Source: a bacterium (GTDB lineage: Bacteria > Hydrothermota > UBA3073 > JACQXS01 > JAQTXJ01). Taken from it: DNA of 64,000 nt. The position numbers and the translations under genes were made by a program. The DNA lies in the NCBI GenBank assembly GCA_028716385.1, contig JAQUPX010000003.1:186001-250000 (forward strand). The letters are read 5' to 3'. The notes beneath the pieces are model-generated. The model did no database searches and had not been told where the DNA came from. It was given only the letters and a program-made list of their open reading frames with translations. Below, one piece after another: positions 33,625 to 43,545 of the stretch. Numbering within the stretch: the first letter of the stretch is position 1; every line of letters begins with the position of its first letter.

Positions 33625-34674
33625 ATGAATACTAAAACGCTTCAGATAATCGATGCAAACATCAACCGTATAACAGAAGGATTGAGGGTCGTAGAAGAAA
33701 TCGTAAGATTTATAATCAAAGATGCACAATTGACAAAACAAATAAAAACCGAACGTCATAAAGTTAGAAAATTAAGCAAAAAAATAGAAACCCTTGAATG
33801 CAGGGATACTCCTAAAGATTTAGGCAAAAACAAAGATTTTGACACTTATTCTTATAAAAATATACTTGAACTGACAAACAGAAACTTCAAACGAGCACAA
33901 GAAGGATGCCGTGTTATAGAAGAATTTACTAAATTACTTGATACTCCTCTATCTTCTGATATTAAAGAAATACGCTTTAAAATTTATGACATAGAAAAAA
34001 CGACGAATATTAAGCTTTCTAAATGCCTATCCGCAAAAAACAAGATAGACTTTAGCTTTTATGTAATACTCGATAAAAAATATATCAAAAGAAATGATTC
34101 TTCTTATCTAACAAATATTGTAACGGATTTATGCAAAAATGGGATCACTATTGTTCAATTGCGCGAAAAATCAACAGAAGCTAAATCTTTTCTTGAAGAT
34201 GCCTTATTGATAAGAAAAATTACACAGGAATTCAACATTCCTTTCATAATTAACGATAGACTTGATATTGCACTTGCTGTAAATGCAGATGGAGTTCATT
34301 TAGGAGAAACGGATATGCCAATACAATATGCAAAAAAATTATTCCCCGGTAAAATAATCGGAAGTTCTGTAAATACAGTAGAAAAAGCTAAAACTGCTGA
34401 AAAAATGGGAGCTGATTATTTAGGAGTTGGATGTCTGTTCCCTTCTAAAACGGCATCAAAGCCTATCACCTCCTTAAATATACTCGCTAAAATCAAATCT
34501 GCTGTTCACATCCCGGTATTAGGAATAGGCGGGATTACATTAAGCAATCTTTCTCAAGTCTTATCTATAAAAGCTGATGGCATATGTGTAGCAGGGGATT
34601 TATTCGATTCTTCTAATATAACGAAACGCACAAAGCAATTCAAAAGTAAAATAATCACTCATAAAATAATATGA
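33625..34674 (+). CDS. thiE: ThiD2-ThiE fusion (thiamine phosphate synthase)
   Basis: 349 residues. Residues about 8-130 are a ThiD2 domain (ANINRITEGLRVVEEIVRFI, then RAQEGCRVIEEFTKLL). Residues about 140-345 are ThiE: ITIVQLREKSTEAKSF, FIINDRLDIALAVNADGVHL, GETDMP and the phosphate loop GIGGITLSNL. The last step of thiamine phosphate synthesis joins HMP-PP and THZ-P; a ThiD2 domain adjoining ThiE supplies HMP-PP by phosphorylating HMP-P in organisms without separate ThiD. First gene of a short operon with a SpoIID-type lipoprotein and an Omp85 protein, an unrelated mix. Confidence 0.93.
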   Translation: MNTKTLQIIDANINRITEGLRVVEEIVRFIIKDAQLTKQIKTERHKVRKLSKKIETLECRDTPKDLGKNKDFDTYSYKNILELTNRNFKRAQEGCRVIEEFTKLLDTPLSSDIKEIRFKIYDIEKTTNIKLSKCLSAKNKIDFSFYVILDKKYIKRNDSSYLTNIVTDLCKNGITIVQLREKSTEAKSFLEDALLIRKITQEFNIPFIINDRLDIALAVNADGVHLGETDMPIQYAKKLFPGKIIGSSVNTVEKAKTAEKMGADYLGVGCLFPSKTASKPITSLNILAKIKSAVHIPVLGIGGITLSNLSQVLSIKADGICVAGDLFDSSNITKRTKQFKSKIITHKII

Positions 34675-35741
34675 AAAAAAACTTATTTTGTCTTGTATTG
34701 ATACTTTTTATGGTAGGATGCGCGCCTGTTTATCAAATACCAACAAAAACTTCCAAACTCAAAGGTATTCCAACCATCAAAATATCATTAGGAAGATTGG
34801 AAAAAATAGAAATTAAAGGAAACAATATTTTAATAAAAAATGATAATACCACAGCTAAAGGCAATTCCCTGAAAATAACTACATCCTCTATACAACTTGA
34901 CGGCAAAGCCGTAAATAAAATTCAACCACCTTTTGAAGTGATAGCCGACAACGACATATTGGAATTTAATGGTAAAAAATTCAGGGGAAGTTTACTTATA
35001 TATAATAAACAATCAAATTTCTTGGTAGTAAACAAAGTAGATATGGAAAATTATCTGAAAGGAGTTGTTCCCTGCGAATTAAAAACTACCGAGATGGAAG
35101 CATTAAAAGCACAAATCATAGCAAGTCGCAGTTTTGCACTCCATCTAATCAAACCGGAAACAGAGTATTACGATTTAACATCCGGCGTAGAAGCTCAGGT
35201 ATATAAAGGCGTAGAAGCGGAAGTAGATTTTATAGATAAAGCAATTGAAGAAACAAAGGGTATCGTATGCACTTATAATGGGCAAACAATCGAAACCCAA
35301 TATTCTTCTAATTGTGGAGGCAGAACAGCCAATGGAAAAGCGCTTTACTTAAAAAGCACGCCCTGCCAATTTTGTAAATCATACCCAAACTATAGATGGG
35401 AATGCTCTTTTTCACGAGCATCGTTCTTCGAAAAATTAGGAGCAGCCGGTAACTCTTTTTCAATAACTAAAAAAGACAAATCCGGCAGAGTGATAGAACT
35501 TCAAATACCTGATGCCGATTGCACTCTAAAAGGAGAACAGATAAGAGCAAAATTAGGACTTAAAAGCACTTTTTTTGAAATAAAAGACAACGGAGATAAA
35601 ATAACAATTAGTGGAAAAGGTTACGGACACGGTATCGGTTTATGCCAGTATGGAGCTGTCGGCATGTCAAAACAAGGATTTGATTATAAAAGCATACTTA
35701 AACATTACTATTCAGGAATAAAAATAGAAAAAATATATTAA
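34671..35741 (+). CDS. SpoIID/LytB-domain lipoprotein
   Basis: 356 residues. Lipoprotein signal with FMVGCAP (Cys at about 17). After a 110-residue N-terminal region comes the SpoIID domain: YLKGVVPCELKTTEMEALKA (catalytic Glu in the C-E-L segment), AQIIASRSFAL, TIETQYSSNCGGRTAN, and near the end GYGHGIGLCQYGAVGMSKQG. SpoIID-type enzymes are lytic transglycosylases that act on denuded glycan strands. Starts by a four-base overlap with the thiamine gene. Outside spore-formers its role is remodelling or amidase activation. Confidence 0.92.
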   Translation: MKKNLFCLVLILFMVGCAPVYQIPTKTSKLKGIPTIKISLGRLEKIEIKGNNILIKNDNTTAKGNSLKITTSSIQLDGKAVNKIQPPFEVIADNDILEFNGKKFRGSLLIYNKQSNFLVVNKVDMENYLKGVVPCELKTTEMEALKAQIIASRSFALHLIKPETEYYDLTSGVEAQVYKGVEAEVDFIDKAIEETKGIVCTYNGQTIETQYSSNCGGRTANGKALYLKSTPCQFCKSYPNYRWECSFSRASFFEKLGAAGNSFSITKKDKSGRVIELQIPDADCTLKGEQIRAKLGLKSTFFEIKDNGDKITISGKGYGHGIGLCQYGAVGMSKQGFDYKSILKHYYSGIKIEKIY

Positions 35742-35742
35742 A

Positions 35743-37464
35743 ATGCTGTGCTTAATTATTTTGTTGTTGGCAACACCACCGGAATTTATAGTAAAAAGTA
35801 TAAAATTTGATGGATTAAGATCAATCCCCTCTAAAAAATTAAGAGCCGTTATGCACACTTCTATAGGCAAACCCTATGATGAATTTCAAGCAAAAATGGA
35901 TGAAAAACGGCTCATCAATTTTTACAAAAGTAAAGGATTCAAACAAATAAAAATCAAAAAGTTTGAAACTAACATAAATATAAAAAAGAAACAGATAAAC
36001 TGCAAAATATATCTAGATGAAGGCAAAGGAACTACTATTAAAGATATTATATTTGAAGGAAATAAAAACTTTACTACTGAACAATTAAAAAACCTTTCCA
36101 AACTACGAGCAAACACCCTTATGAATGAAGAGGCTGTTATTTTAGCAAAATACACTCTTGCAGATTTCTATTCTAAAAAAGGTTATGCTTACGCAGAAAT
36201 AAATGACTCCCTTATACCCTCCGATTCTTTTAATGTTATAGTATGTTTTAACATCAAAGAATACAACATCGCAAGATTCGGAGACTTAACATTCCAAGGT
36301 AAAAGAAAAACCCGTAGACAAATAATTGAACGTGAACTTACATTTAAAAAAGGAGATCTCTATTCTCCTAATAAATTATATGAATCACAAGCAAAAATTT
36401 ATGGCACCGAATTATTTGAATCCGTTAAATTTGATTTACCCGCCCTTGAAGAAGCTCACCAAACAGGTAAAACCCCCGATACACTCAATGTAGTTTTTAT
36501 TCTGGAAGAAAAAAAACGACGATGGGTAAGCAGTGGCGGGGGGTTGTATAATGACCCCTCAATACGAACATGGTTTGAATTAGGATGGGGACATATGAAC
36601 CTATGGGGAAATGGACAAAAACTAGAAACCAAATTCAATTACGAAATTAACCCTATTAATTTGAATGAACTCCAGCGTGGCAGACTGGACATTCTTTACT
36701 CCGAGCCATATTTTATTAATAGTTCCTTTAAAGCTCAAGCTGCTCCTTATTATGAGTTTGATGTCAACAGGGAGGACAGTACTTCTAATTATTACATCGG
36801 AATTCAGGGAAGATTGGGAAAATATATCGGTAGATTTCTACAATCATTTATTATTTATAATTACGAAATAATACACGAAGAAGGAACTATCATAGAAGAC
36901 AAAAATCTTGCAAATTCTTTAACTCTATCGCTAAGCTGGGATAGTAGGTCAGATGTGTTCTACCCGAGACACGGAGTTTTAAGTGCAGTATCTTACGAAT
37001 ATGCCGGTGAATTCTTAGGCGGAGATTTTTCATTCCAAAAGTTTTTGGTTGATTTTACTTATTATGCACCGTTTCATGCAACAACAGTAGTTAGTAGAAT
37101 AAAATTTGGTGGCATAACTGGTGTCTCGCCCGAAGAATCCAAATTCTTATTAGGTGGAACTGACGGAATCCGTGGATATCAAAACATAATAGATACTAAA
37201 TATGGCGAAAATTGGCTGGGATTATTAGATTTGGAATATAGAATACCCACAATAAAAAATTTTGAAATCGCTTACTTTATGGATATAGGTAATGTATGGC
37301 AGGAGAGTAAAAACGTATCTATAACAAACATAAAATTTGGATTGGGCATAGGATTAAGGTACCGCACACCAATTGGCCCCATCCGAATAGATTATGGAAG
37401 AAAATTGTTAGACTCGGAAAATGATAAAGGGAAATTGTACTTTAATATCGGCTATATGTTTTAA
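35743..37464 (+). CDS. Omp85-family outer-membrane protein (BamA/TamA-like)
   Basis: 573 residues. A short hydrophobic N-terminus is followed by three POTRA-like domains (VKSIKFDGLRSIPSKKL; IKDIIFEGNKNFTTEQL; ARFGDLTFQGKRKTRRQII) and a 16-strand barrel from about residue 245. The conserved L6 signature appears as GGTDGIRGYQ near residue 473, and the protein ends YFNIGYMF. Full BamA has five POTRA units, so this is nearer TamA or a short BamA. It inserts or exports outer-membrane proteins. Overlaps the end of alaS by four bases convergently. Confidence 0.92.
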   Translation: MLCLIILLLATPPEFIVKSIKFDGLRSIPSKKLRAVMHTSIGKPYDEFQAKMDEKRLINFYKSKGFKQIKIKKFETNINIKKKQINCKIYLDEGKGTTIKDIIFEGNKNFTTEQLKNLSKLRANTLMNEEAVILAKYTLADFYSKKGYAYAEINDSLIPSDSFNVIVCFNIKEYNIARFGDLTFQGKRKTRRQIIERELTFKKGDLYSPNKLYESQAKIYGTELFESVKFDLPALEEAHQTGKTPDTLNVVFILEEKKRRWVSSGGGLYNDPSIRTWFELGWGHMNLWGNGQKLETKFNYEINPINLNELQRGRLDILYSEPYFINSSFKAQAAPYYEFDVNREDSTSNYYIGIQGRLGKYIGRFLQSFIIYNYEIIHEEGTIIEDKNLANSLTLSLSWDSRSDVFYPRHGVLSAVSYEYAGEFLGGDFSFQKFLVDFTYYAPFHATTVVSRIKFGGITGVSPEESKFLLGGTDGIRGYQNIIDTKYGENWLGLLDLEYRIPTIKNFEIAYFMDIGNVWQESKNVSITNIKFGLGIGLRYRTPIGPIRIDYGRKLLDSENDKGKLYFNIGYMF

Positions 37465-40055
37465 GATAACAATCTCTGAACTATTTCCGGAACTTTATTA
37501 AGAATCTCTTCTAGGTTTACTCCTGCTTTACCACCGGATTGAGCAATTGTGTTCTTGCCCCCTCCCCCACCACCGGCTAATTTACCTATCTCAACAGAAA
37601 TCTTACCGGCACTTAACTTTGCAGATAAATCATCCGATACAAAACTCACAAAAAATGGCTTTTCGCTGACTATCGCACCAATAACTCCTGCAGTATTTTT
37701 ATGACATCTTAATTTATCGGCCAAATCACGCAATACATTAACTTCCGCAGTAGGGACACTATAAACTATCATTCCTATATTATTTATTGTCTTTTTGTTT
37801 TCAAGAATTTCAGGAACAAGAGATAATATCCCGTTACGTTCAATTTGAGCCAATTTACTCTTTAATTCCTTTTCTACAGCCATTAATTCTATTACTTTAG
37901 GTTTCACCTGTTCAATATTAACTCCAAGTTCTGCAGAAAGTCCTTTTATTTCCCTATCACACTTATTAAACCATTCCATAGCATATTTTCCGGTAATTGC
38001 CTCTATTCTCCTTACTCCCGTATGAATACTTCCTTCTGAAATAATCTTAAAAGCTCTCATTTCACCGGTATTTCTAAGATGCGTCCCGCCACAAAGTTCA
38101 TTAGATACATCTCCTATTTTTACCATCCTTACAATATTACCATATTTCTCCGTAAAAATCGCCATTGCTCCTTTTTTTATAGCTTCTTCCATAGAAACTT
38201 CCGAAATCTCAACCTTTATATTCTCTTCAATCCAGTTATTTACTATATCTTCTATTTTTTCAATTTCTGATGTTTCAAGATGACTGAAATGAGTAAAATC
38301 AAACCTTAATCGCTCTGCTTCCACAAGACTTCCTTCCTGATGAACCCAGTCCCCCAAAACCTTTCGTAACGAACTGTGAAGAAGATGTGTTGCCGTGTGA
38401 TTACACTCTAATGCTTTCCGCCATTGTTTATTTACTTCGCATTTAACTTTTTCATTGGTTATTGTTTTATCCGTTTCTTTCTTAAATTTTCCGATATGAA
38501 CTCTTTTCCCTTCTATAATTTGTGTATCCTCCACATCAAATTCAAAATCCTTATTAAATATTTTCCCTTTATCACCAACTTGTCCCCCACTTTCAGCATA
38601 GAACGGAGTTTTATCGAGTAGAATCCATTTTTTCCCTTTTTCAAATATAATCTTTGCATCAGTTTCAGTATTATTATATCCAATAAATTCACTCTTTTTA
38701 TCAATTTCTCCAATCGAAAAAGATTCTATTGTTCCTTTAACATTTTCAAATTTTGAAACAGCTCTTGCCTTTTCCTTGGAAGATTCCATAATTTTTTGAA
38801 ATCCTTCTTTATCGACTTTTTTCCCTTCCCTTTCGGAAAGTTCGTAAGTTAAATCCGGTGGAAAACCATAAGTATCATACAGTTTAAATATCGCATCTCC
38901 CGGTATTTCATCCGTTTTAAGTTCTTTAACAATATTATTAAATACTATTGTTCCCTGTTCCAGGGTTTTCAAAAAGCTTTCTTCCTCGGACTTAACTATT
39001 AAAGCTATAATTTCTCGTCTTGCAACTAATTCCGGGTATTGTTCTTTCATCAAATCTGCGACTGCAGGCACAAGTTTATACATAAACGCCTGTTTTATAC
39101 CCATTTCGTAAGCACGTCCCTGTGCGCGACGCAAGACATGTCTTAAAACATATCCGCGTCCTATATTAGAAGGATAAATTCCTTCTACTATAGCGAAAGT
39201 TAATGTTCTTATATGGTCAGCAATTATATTAAACGCAGTTTTGTTTTGTTCATATTTTACATTACAAATTTTTGACGCCTCTTCAATAATAGGAGTAAAA
39301 GTATCGAGTTCAAATATTGATTTTTTCCCTTCCATAACAAGCAGTAATCTTTCAAATCCCATCCCCGTATCTATTCCCCTGTTTTTAAGTGGTTTTAAAG
39401 AACCGTCCGCCTGGGAATCATATTGTGGAAAAACAAGATTCCATATTTCCATAAATCTGTTACAGGAACATCCCGGACCACAAGTTGGTTTTCCGCACCC
39501 AATTTCTTCTCCTGTATCATAATAAATTTCGGAACAAGGCCCGCAGGCTCCTCTTCCGCCAACCGGAGTCCAGAAATTATCTTCTTTGCCCAATTTATAT
39601 ATTCTTGATTTATCCAGACCTATTTCATTTTTCCATATATCAGAAGCTTCCGTATCTTCTTTAAGTCCGTCATCTCCTTTAAATACGCTCACATAAAGTT
39701 TATCTTTAGGAAGTTTTACAATTTCCGTAAGAAATTCCCATGCCCATTTTATCGCCTCTTGCTTAAAATAGTCTCCAAATGAAAAATTTCCAAGCATCTC
39801 AAAAAATGTAGTATATCTGGGATATTTTCCTACTTTTTCCAAATCGCTTGTTCTTAAACATTTCTGTATGCTAACAGCTCGTGTGTAAGGAAGTGCCACC
39901 TCACCGCTCCATAGTTTTTTGAACTGCACCATACCCGCAGCAGTAAAAAGTAAAGTCGGATCATCTCCCGGTAAAAGCGAAGAAGAGGAAACAATCTTAT
40001 GTTCTCTTTCTTCAAAGAAAGAAATAAAACTTTTTCTTAATTCTTGTGGTTTCAT
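37461..40055 (-). CDS. alaS: Alanyl-tRNA synthetase
   Basis: 864 residues, full length. Class II catalytic core (RAVSIQKCLRTSDLEKVGKY; FEMLGNFSFGDYFK; DTGMGFERLL), editing domain zinc motifs CNHTATHLLHSSL and SNELCGGTHLRNTGEM, and a C-terminal DHHA1 domain ending with the Gly-rich LAGGGGGGKN. Within the synthetase body there is a Cys-rich CGKPTCGPGCSCN at about 190-205, present in a subset of bacterial AlaRS. Starts two bases after rmuC. Confidence 0.98.
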   Translation of the reverse strand: MKPQELRKSFISFFEEREHKIVSSSSLLPGDDPTLLFTAAGMVQFKKLWSGEVALPYTRAVSIQKCLRTSDLEKVGKYPRYTTFFEMLGNFSFGDYFKQEAIKWAWEFLTEIVKLPKDKLYVSVFKGDDGLKEDTEASDIWKNEIGLDKSRIYKLGKEDNFWTPVGGRGACGPCSEIYYDTGEEIGCGKPTCGPGCSCNRFMEIWNLVFPQYDSQADGSLKPLKNRGIDTGMGFERLLLVMEGKKSIFELDTFTPIIEEASKICNVKYEQNKTAFNIIADHIRTLTFAIVEGIYPSNIGRGYVLRHVLRRAQGRAYEMGIKQAFMYKLVPAVADLMKEQYPELVARREIIALIVKSEEESFLKTLEQGTIVFNNIVKELKTDEIPGDAIFKLYDTYGFPPDLTYELSEREGKKVDKEGFQKIMESSKEKARAVSKFENVKGTIESFSIGEIDKKSEFIGYNNTETDAKIIFEKGKKWILLDKTPFYAESGGQVGDKGKIFNKDFEFDVEDTQIIEGKRVHIGKFKKETDKTITNEKVKCEVNKQWRKALECNHTATHLLHSSLRKVLGDWVHQEGSLVEAERLRFDFTHFSHLETSEIEKIEDIVNNWIEENIKVEISEVSMEEAIKKGAMAIFTEKYGNIVRMVKIGDVSNELCGGTHLRNTGEMRAFKIISEGSIHTGVRRIEAITGKYAMEWFNKCDREIKGLSAELGVNIEQVKPKVIELMAVEKELKSKLAQIERNGILSLVPEILENKKTINNIGMIVYSVPTAEVNVLRDLADKLRCHKNTAGVIGAIVSEKPFFVSFVSDDLSAKLSAGKISVEIGKLAGGGGGGKNTIAQSGGKAGVNLEEILNKVPEIVQRLLS

Positions 40056-40057
40056 AA

Positions 40058-41293
40058 TTAGTTAAATAATTGATTTTGTACTTTTGGGGAAACAACCTCT
40101 TCTATACTTTCAACATTAACTTCAAGTATCGGAGTTTCGGTAATCCCTTTCTGTCTTCTGATATCTTCAATCTGTCTAAGTGGCTTTTCCAGTTGATTCT
40201 TACGAGTTGTAGTCAAATTATTAAATTCTTTTTGTGCTTCTTCAATCCTTTTGCCCATTTTTTCCAATGATTCTAAAAAAGCATTCCATTGCTTATAAAA
40301 CGCACCCAACAATGAAAGAATTTGAGCCGACGTCTTTTCTAAATTAAAATTATCTACTGCCTGTCTAATTACTGCAAGTATTGCGTATAACGTAACGGGC
40401 GAGCAGAGAATTACTTTATTTCTTAGAGCTTCATCCAGAATAGAACTATCATTTTGATTTATAAAGGCATAAACCTGTTCATTGGGAATAAATACTATTA
40501 CATAATCAACCGTATTCTCTGCCGGATTTATATAATCTCTTGTTGTAACTTCTTTAACCCTGTTTTTAACATCTCTCAGAAACTGACTCTTATATCTTTC
40601 TTTATCCGTTTCACCTTCTACCTCAAGGTAATGCAGGTAATTATCCAGAGGGAATTTAACATCCATATTTACTTTCAGTCCCTGGGGTAACAAAAAAGTA
40701 TAGTCAGGCCGTTTACTTACTGTTTCCAATGCTTTTTGTTTCAGGTAATTAATACCTTCAATAAATCCAAACAGTCTCAACACGTCTTCGGCCATCCGTT
40801 CTCCCCATTGTCCACGTGTTTTTGTACTTGCCAATGCGCTTCGTAATTGATGAGTTGTTTCTTGTAACTTCCCGGTTTGTTCAGCAGTAAGTTTCAACTG
40901 ATTGGAAAGTTCGCCAAACTTTTGTTCCCTGTCTTTTTCAAAATTAGTTATCATGTCTTGAACTTTTTGTAAAGTATCTTTCATATTCTTTAAATTCTGG
41001 TCTATTAGTTCTTTTTTACCCTCAAGCGTTTTTTCACCGCTCTGTGTTTGTTTTGAAAGCGTTTCATTCGCAAGCTTCAAAAATTCACTAGTACTCTTTG
41101 ATAAAGCCTGGAATGAAAGTTCTCCAAAAGAGTCTTTAATCCTACTTATTATAGTTTCTATATCCTGTTTATTTTGTAATTCATTTGATGAAATAAGCTC
41201 ATTAGCTATCTTCTTTGCATCCTTTTTATATAACCAGTTAATTATAAAAACAATCACGACACCCGTTACAAGACCTGCAATAAAATTTATCAT
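40058..41293 (-). CDS. rmuC: DNA recombination protein RmuC
   Basis: 411 residues. An N-terminal membrane anchor (GLVTGVVIVFIINWLY), a long coiled coil (about 35-140) and the RmuC nuclease-like domain with TKTRGQWGERMAEDVLRL, KVNMDVKFPLDNYLHYL and DYVIVFIPNEQVYAFI. RmuC limits inversions at short repeats. A TTGACT and TAAACA element with 17-nt spacer precedes it, followed by a leader without a Shine-Dalgarno. Forms an operon with alaS. Confidence 0.95.
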   Translation of the reverse strand: MINFIAGLVTGVVIVFIINWLYKKDAKKIANELISSNELQNKQDIETIISRIKDSFGELSFQALSKSTSEFLKLANETLSKQTQSGEKTLEGKKELIDQNLKNMKDTLQKVQDMITNFEKDREQKFGELSNQLKLTAEQTGKLQETTHQLRSALASTKTRGQWGERMAEDVLRLFGFIEGINYLKQKALETVSKRPDYTFLLPQGLKVNMDVKFPLDNYLHYLEVEGETDKERYKSQFLRDVKNRVKEVTTRDYINPAENTVDYVIVFIPNEQVYAFINQNDSSILDEALRNKVILCSPVTLYAILAVIRQAVDNFNLEKTSAQILSLLGAFYKQWNAFLESLEKMGKRIEEAQKEFNNLTTTRKNQLEKPLRQIEDIRRQKGITETPILEVNVESIEEVVSPKVQNQLFN

Positions 41294-41428
41294 AATAATT
41301 ATCTTAACTTATACTGTTTACCCTGAAATCTGTTTCTAGTCAACAAAAAATTCAATTTTTCCAATACGTCAATATTTTCGTAAGGGACTAAGCATATCCG
41401 AACGGGTTAAAATCTGTCGGTTTTGTTG

Positions 41429-42478
41429 TTAGTTAAATTTCTGGTAGAGTTTTTCTAATTTTCCTGATTGTTTTACAAAATTAAATTTTTCTTCTACAAT
41501 AGCCCTACCTTTTTCCCCAAATAGCTTCCATGTTTCACGGTGTTCAATTAGCCAGTCAAGTTTTTCCTGCAAGCTTTGAACATCTTTTTCAGGCACAAGA
41601 AATCCATTTTCTCCGTCGGCAACTAGTTCGGGTATTCCTGCATGATTAGTCGCCACAACAGGCAGACCGGTTGCCATCGCTTCTTTTATTGTATTGGGCA
41701 TTCCTTCTTTATCCCCATTCTGCGCAGCGATGTGTGGAGCAAGAAATATATCTGCAGTGCTTAATATTTCTATGATTTTGGGATGAAGGCAAAATCCATA
41801 AAAAGTCACATTTTGCTCAATATTTAATGATTTTACAAGCAATTTCAATTTATCTGCATTCTCTCCATCACCTATAATCGAAAGTACAGCATTTTTATTC
41901 TTTAAGTTTGCAAAAGCCCTTATACCATATTCCATACCTTTCTTTTCCACAAATCTGCCACACATCAATATATTAACTATATTTGTATCTTTTGAATAAT
42001 CTTTGAATTTAAATTTTTCAACATTAATTCCGTTATAAAAAACCTCTATTTTAGAAGATTCGCAGCCTAATTTCATCATATCTTTTTTCATATCATTGGA
42101 TTGTGCTAAGAACATCGGACTTCCCTTAAATAATTGCTTTAATTTATGACGATAAGTAAAATGCCTTGGATACCGGGATATGTCTACCCCGTAAAATGAA
42201 GTTATCATTGGAACACCAAGTTTTCTGGCTATTGGCAACATAGTCATCCCGCTCCATGCAAATCTTGCATGAATAAGTTTCAACTGTTCTTTTCTCAGAT
42301 TAGAAATAGTATCTCTATCCATAATTAATATAGGCTTGAAAGGAAAAATATTTTCATTAATTAAATTTTTTGTTAACAAGATGGAATTAACATTTTTCAA
42401 GCTCATCAACTCGTCATATATAAAAGTCTCTGAAAGCTGCAAGTACTTTTTAACAAAATGCAATACAGTATTTACCAT
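41429..42478 (-). CDS. Glycosyltransferase family 4 protein
   Basis: 349 residues. C-terminal GT-B half: NILMCGRFVEKKGMEYGIRA, LSIIGDGENADKL and the E-x7-E region PNTIKEAMATGLPVVATNHA GIPELV, all typical of GT4. N-terminal half LVKKYLQLSETFIYDEL matches galactosyl/glucosyl transferases that build surface polysaccharide. Likely cytoplasmic-face enzyme of envelope glycan assembly, consistent with psd and an O-antigen ligase nearby. Leaderless-type promoter. Confidence 0.93.
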   Translation of the reverse strand: MVNTVLHFVKKYLQLSETFIYDELMSLKNVNSILLTKNLINENIFPFKPILIMDRDTISNLRKEQLKLIHARFAWSGMTMLPIARKLGVPMITSFYGVDISRYPRHFTYRHKLKQLFKGSPMFLAQSNDMKKDMMKLGCESSKIEVFYNGINVEKFKFKDYSKDTNIVNILMCGRFVEKKGMEYGIRAFANLKNKNAVLSIIGDGENADKLKLLVKSLNIEQNVTFYGFCLHPKIIEILSTADIFLAPHIAAQNGDKEGMPNTIKEAMATGLPVVATNHAGIPELVADGENGFLVPEKDVQSLQEKLDWLIEHRETWKLFGEKGRAIVEEKFNFVKQSGKLEKLYQKFN

Positions 42479-42486
42479 AAAATATA

Positions 42487-42515
42487 CTTTATATTATACT
42501 TACAAATTTGTCAAT
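42487..42515 (-). promoter_or_regulatory. Promoter of the glycosyltransferase gene (leaderless type)
   Basis: TTGACA (42515-42510), 17-nt spacer, TAAAGT (42492-42487) on the minus strand, eight bases before the ATG at 42478. Confidence 0.6.
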
Positions 42516-42667
42516 AATACAACACTTTTTTATTTTGTTGGTGTAGAAAAAAATTCATTTATTGATAAACAGGTAATATACAGTGGGAAAGACAGAATTA
42601 TATAAAACTTCTATTACTTTTTCGCCTAAATTCTCAATATCTAAAACTAATGTTTTCATTATTACAA

Positions 42668-43408
42668 CTACACTTTTTCCATATTCTCAATCTTTGCATA
42701 CTCTGCCAACATAGTTAGCCCCGCATATACCTGTTCTTTCTCTTTTACTTTTATTTTTAGCCCCGGCAAATTTGGTACTACAATATCTGTCTGACTGCCA
42801 AAGACAATCTTACCTATCCTATCACCTTGCTTCACTTTCTGACCTTCTTTTACCCACACAAGAATTTTTCTTACCAGTCTTGAAGCAACCAAAGTAAGAC
42901 CTATTTTAAATATTCCATTATCTATTGTCATTTTCACCTGTCTATTTTCTTTTATGCCTTTTTCATATTTTAAAGACAAAAACCCTTCACCAATTTGTTT
43001 TACATCTTTTATTGCACCTGAAATCGGACTCCTGTTTATATGAACATCGAGATAAGTTAACGTAATTCCGATAATTGTCTCCTTCTCATTATATTTTATA
43101 TACCTTACAAAACCATCCGCAGGTGAAAGTATTGCATTTTGTACATCAGGGATTGTTCTCTCGGGATCCCTGTAAAATCTATATACAGCTATCAAACCGA
43201 TAAATATACAAGCAAATAAAAACTCAAATAAAATTGTTTTAACAATGCCAATGGGTAAAACTAAACTTACGCTCGTCCCGGTTAATATACTACTAAATAT
43301 AATTATTATAATACTAATTCTTAATCTGAACTCACATTTTTTCACTATAAGAGTAAATATAATAGCATTAACAAGTAAACTTAGTATAAATATCATCAAA
43401 AATTTCAT
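42668..43408 (-). CDS. psd: Phosphatidylserine decarboxylase (short archaeal-type family)
   Basis: 246 residues. Three N-terminal membrane helices (residues 1-75), then the catalytic domain with YRFYRDPERTIP, AILSPADGFVRYI and DVHINRSPISGA. The processing site is GS in IVFGSQTD, so Ser205 should become the pyruvoyl group; the motif is GSQ rather than GST of the long enzyme. It makes phosphatidylethanolamine. A TTGACA (43443-43438) with a weak -10 CAATAT six bases before the ATG suggests another near-leaderless start. Confidence 0.93.
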   Translation of the reverse strand: MKFLMIFILSLLVNAIIFTLIVKKCEFRLRISIIIIIFSSILTGTSVSLVLPIGIVKTILFEFLFACIFIGLIAVYRFYRDPERTIPDVQNAILSPADGFVRYIKYNEKETIIGITLTYLDVHINRSPISGAIKDVKQIGEGFLSLKYEKGIKENRQVKMTIDNGIFKIGLTLVASRLVRKILVWVKEGQKVKQGDRIGKIVFGSQTDIVVPNLPGLKIKVKEKEQVYAGLTMLAEYAKIENMEKV

Positions 43409-43545
43409 ATATAGATATTGCTAAAAATATTTCAAATTGTCAACTATATACTTGTTCCCCTGATGTGAATAGCTTATAATTTAAATTAGTTGACATTATA
43501 ACACTATAGCAATTATATAATAGAGAAAACGGTATCTGCTAAATT

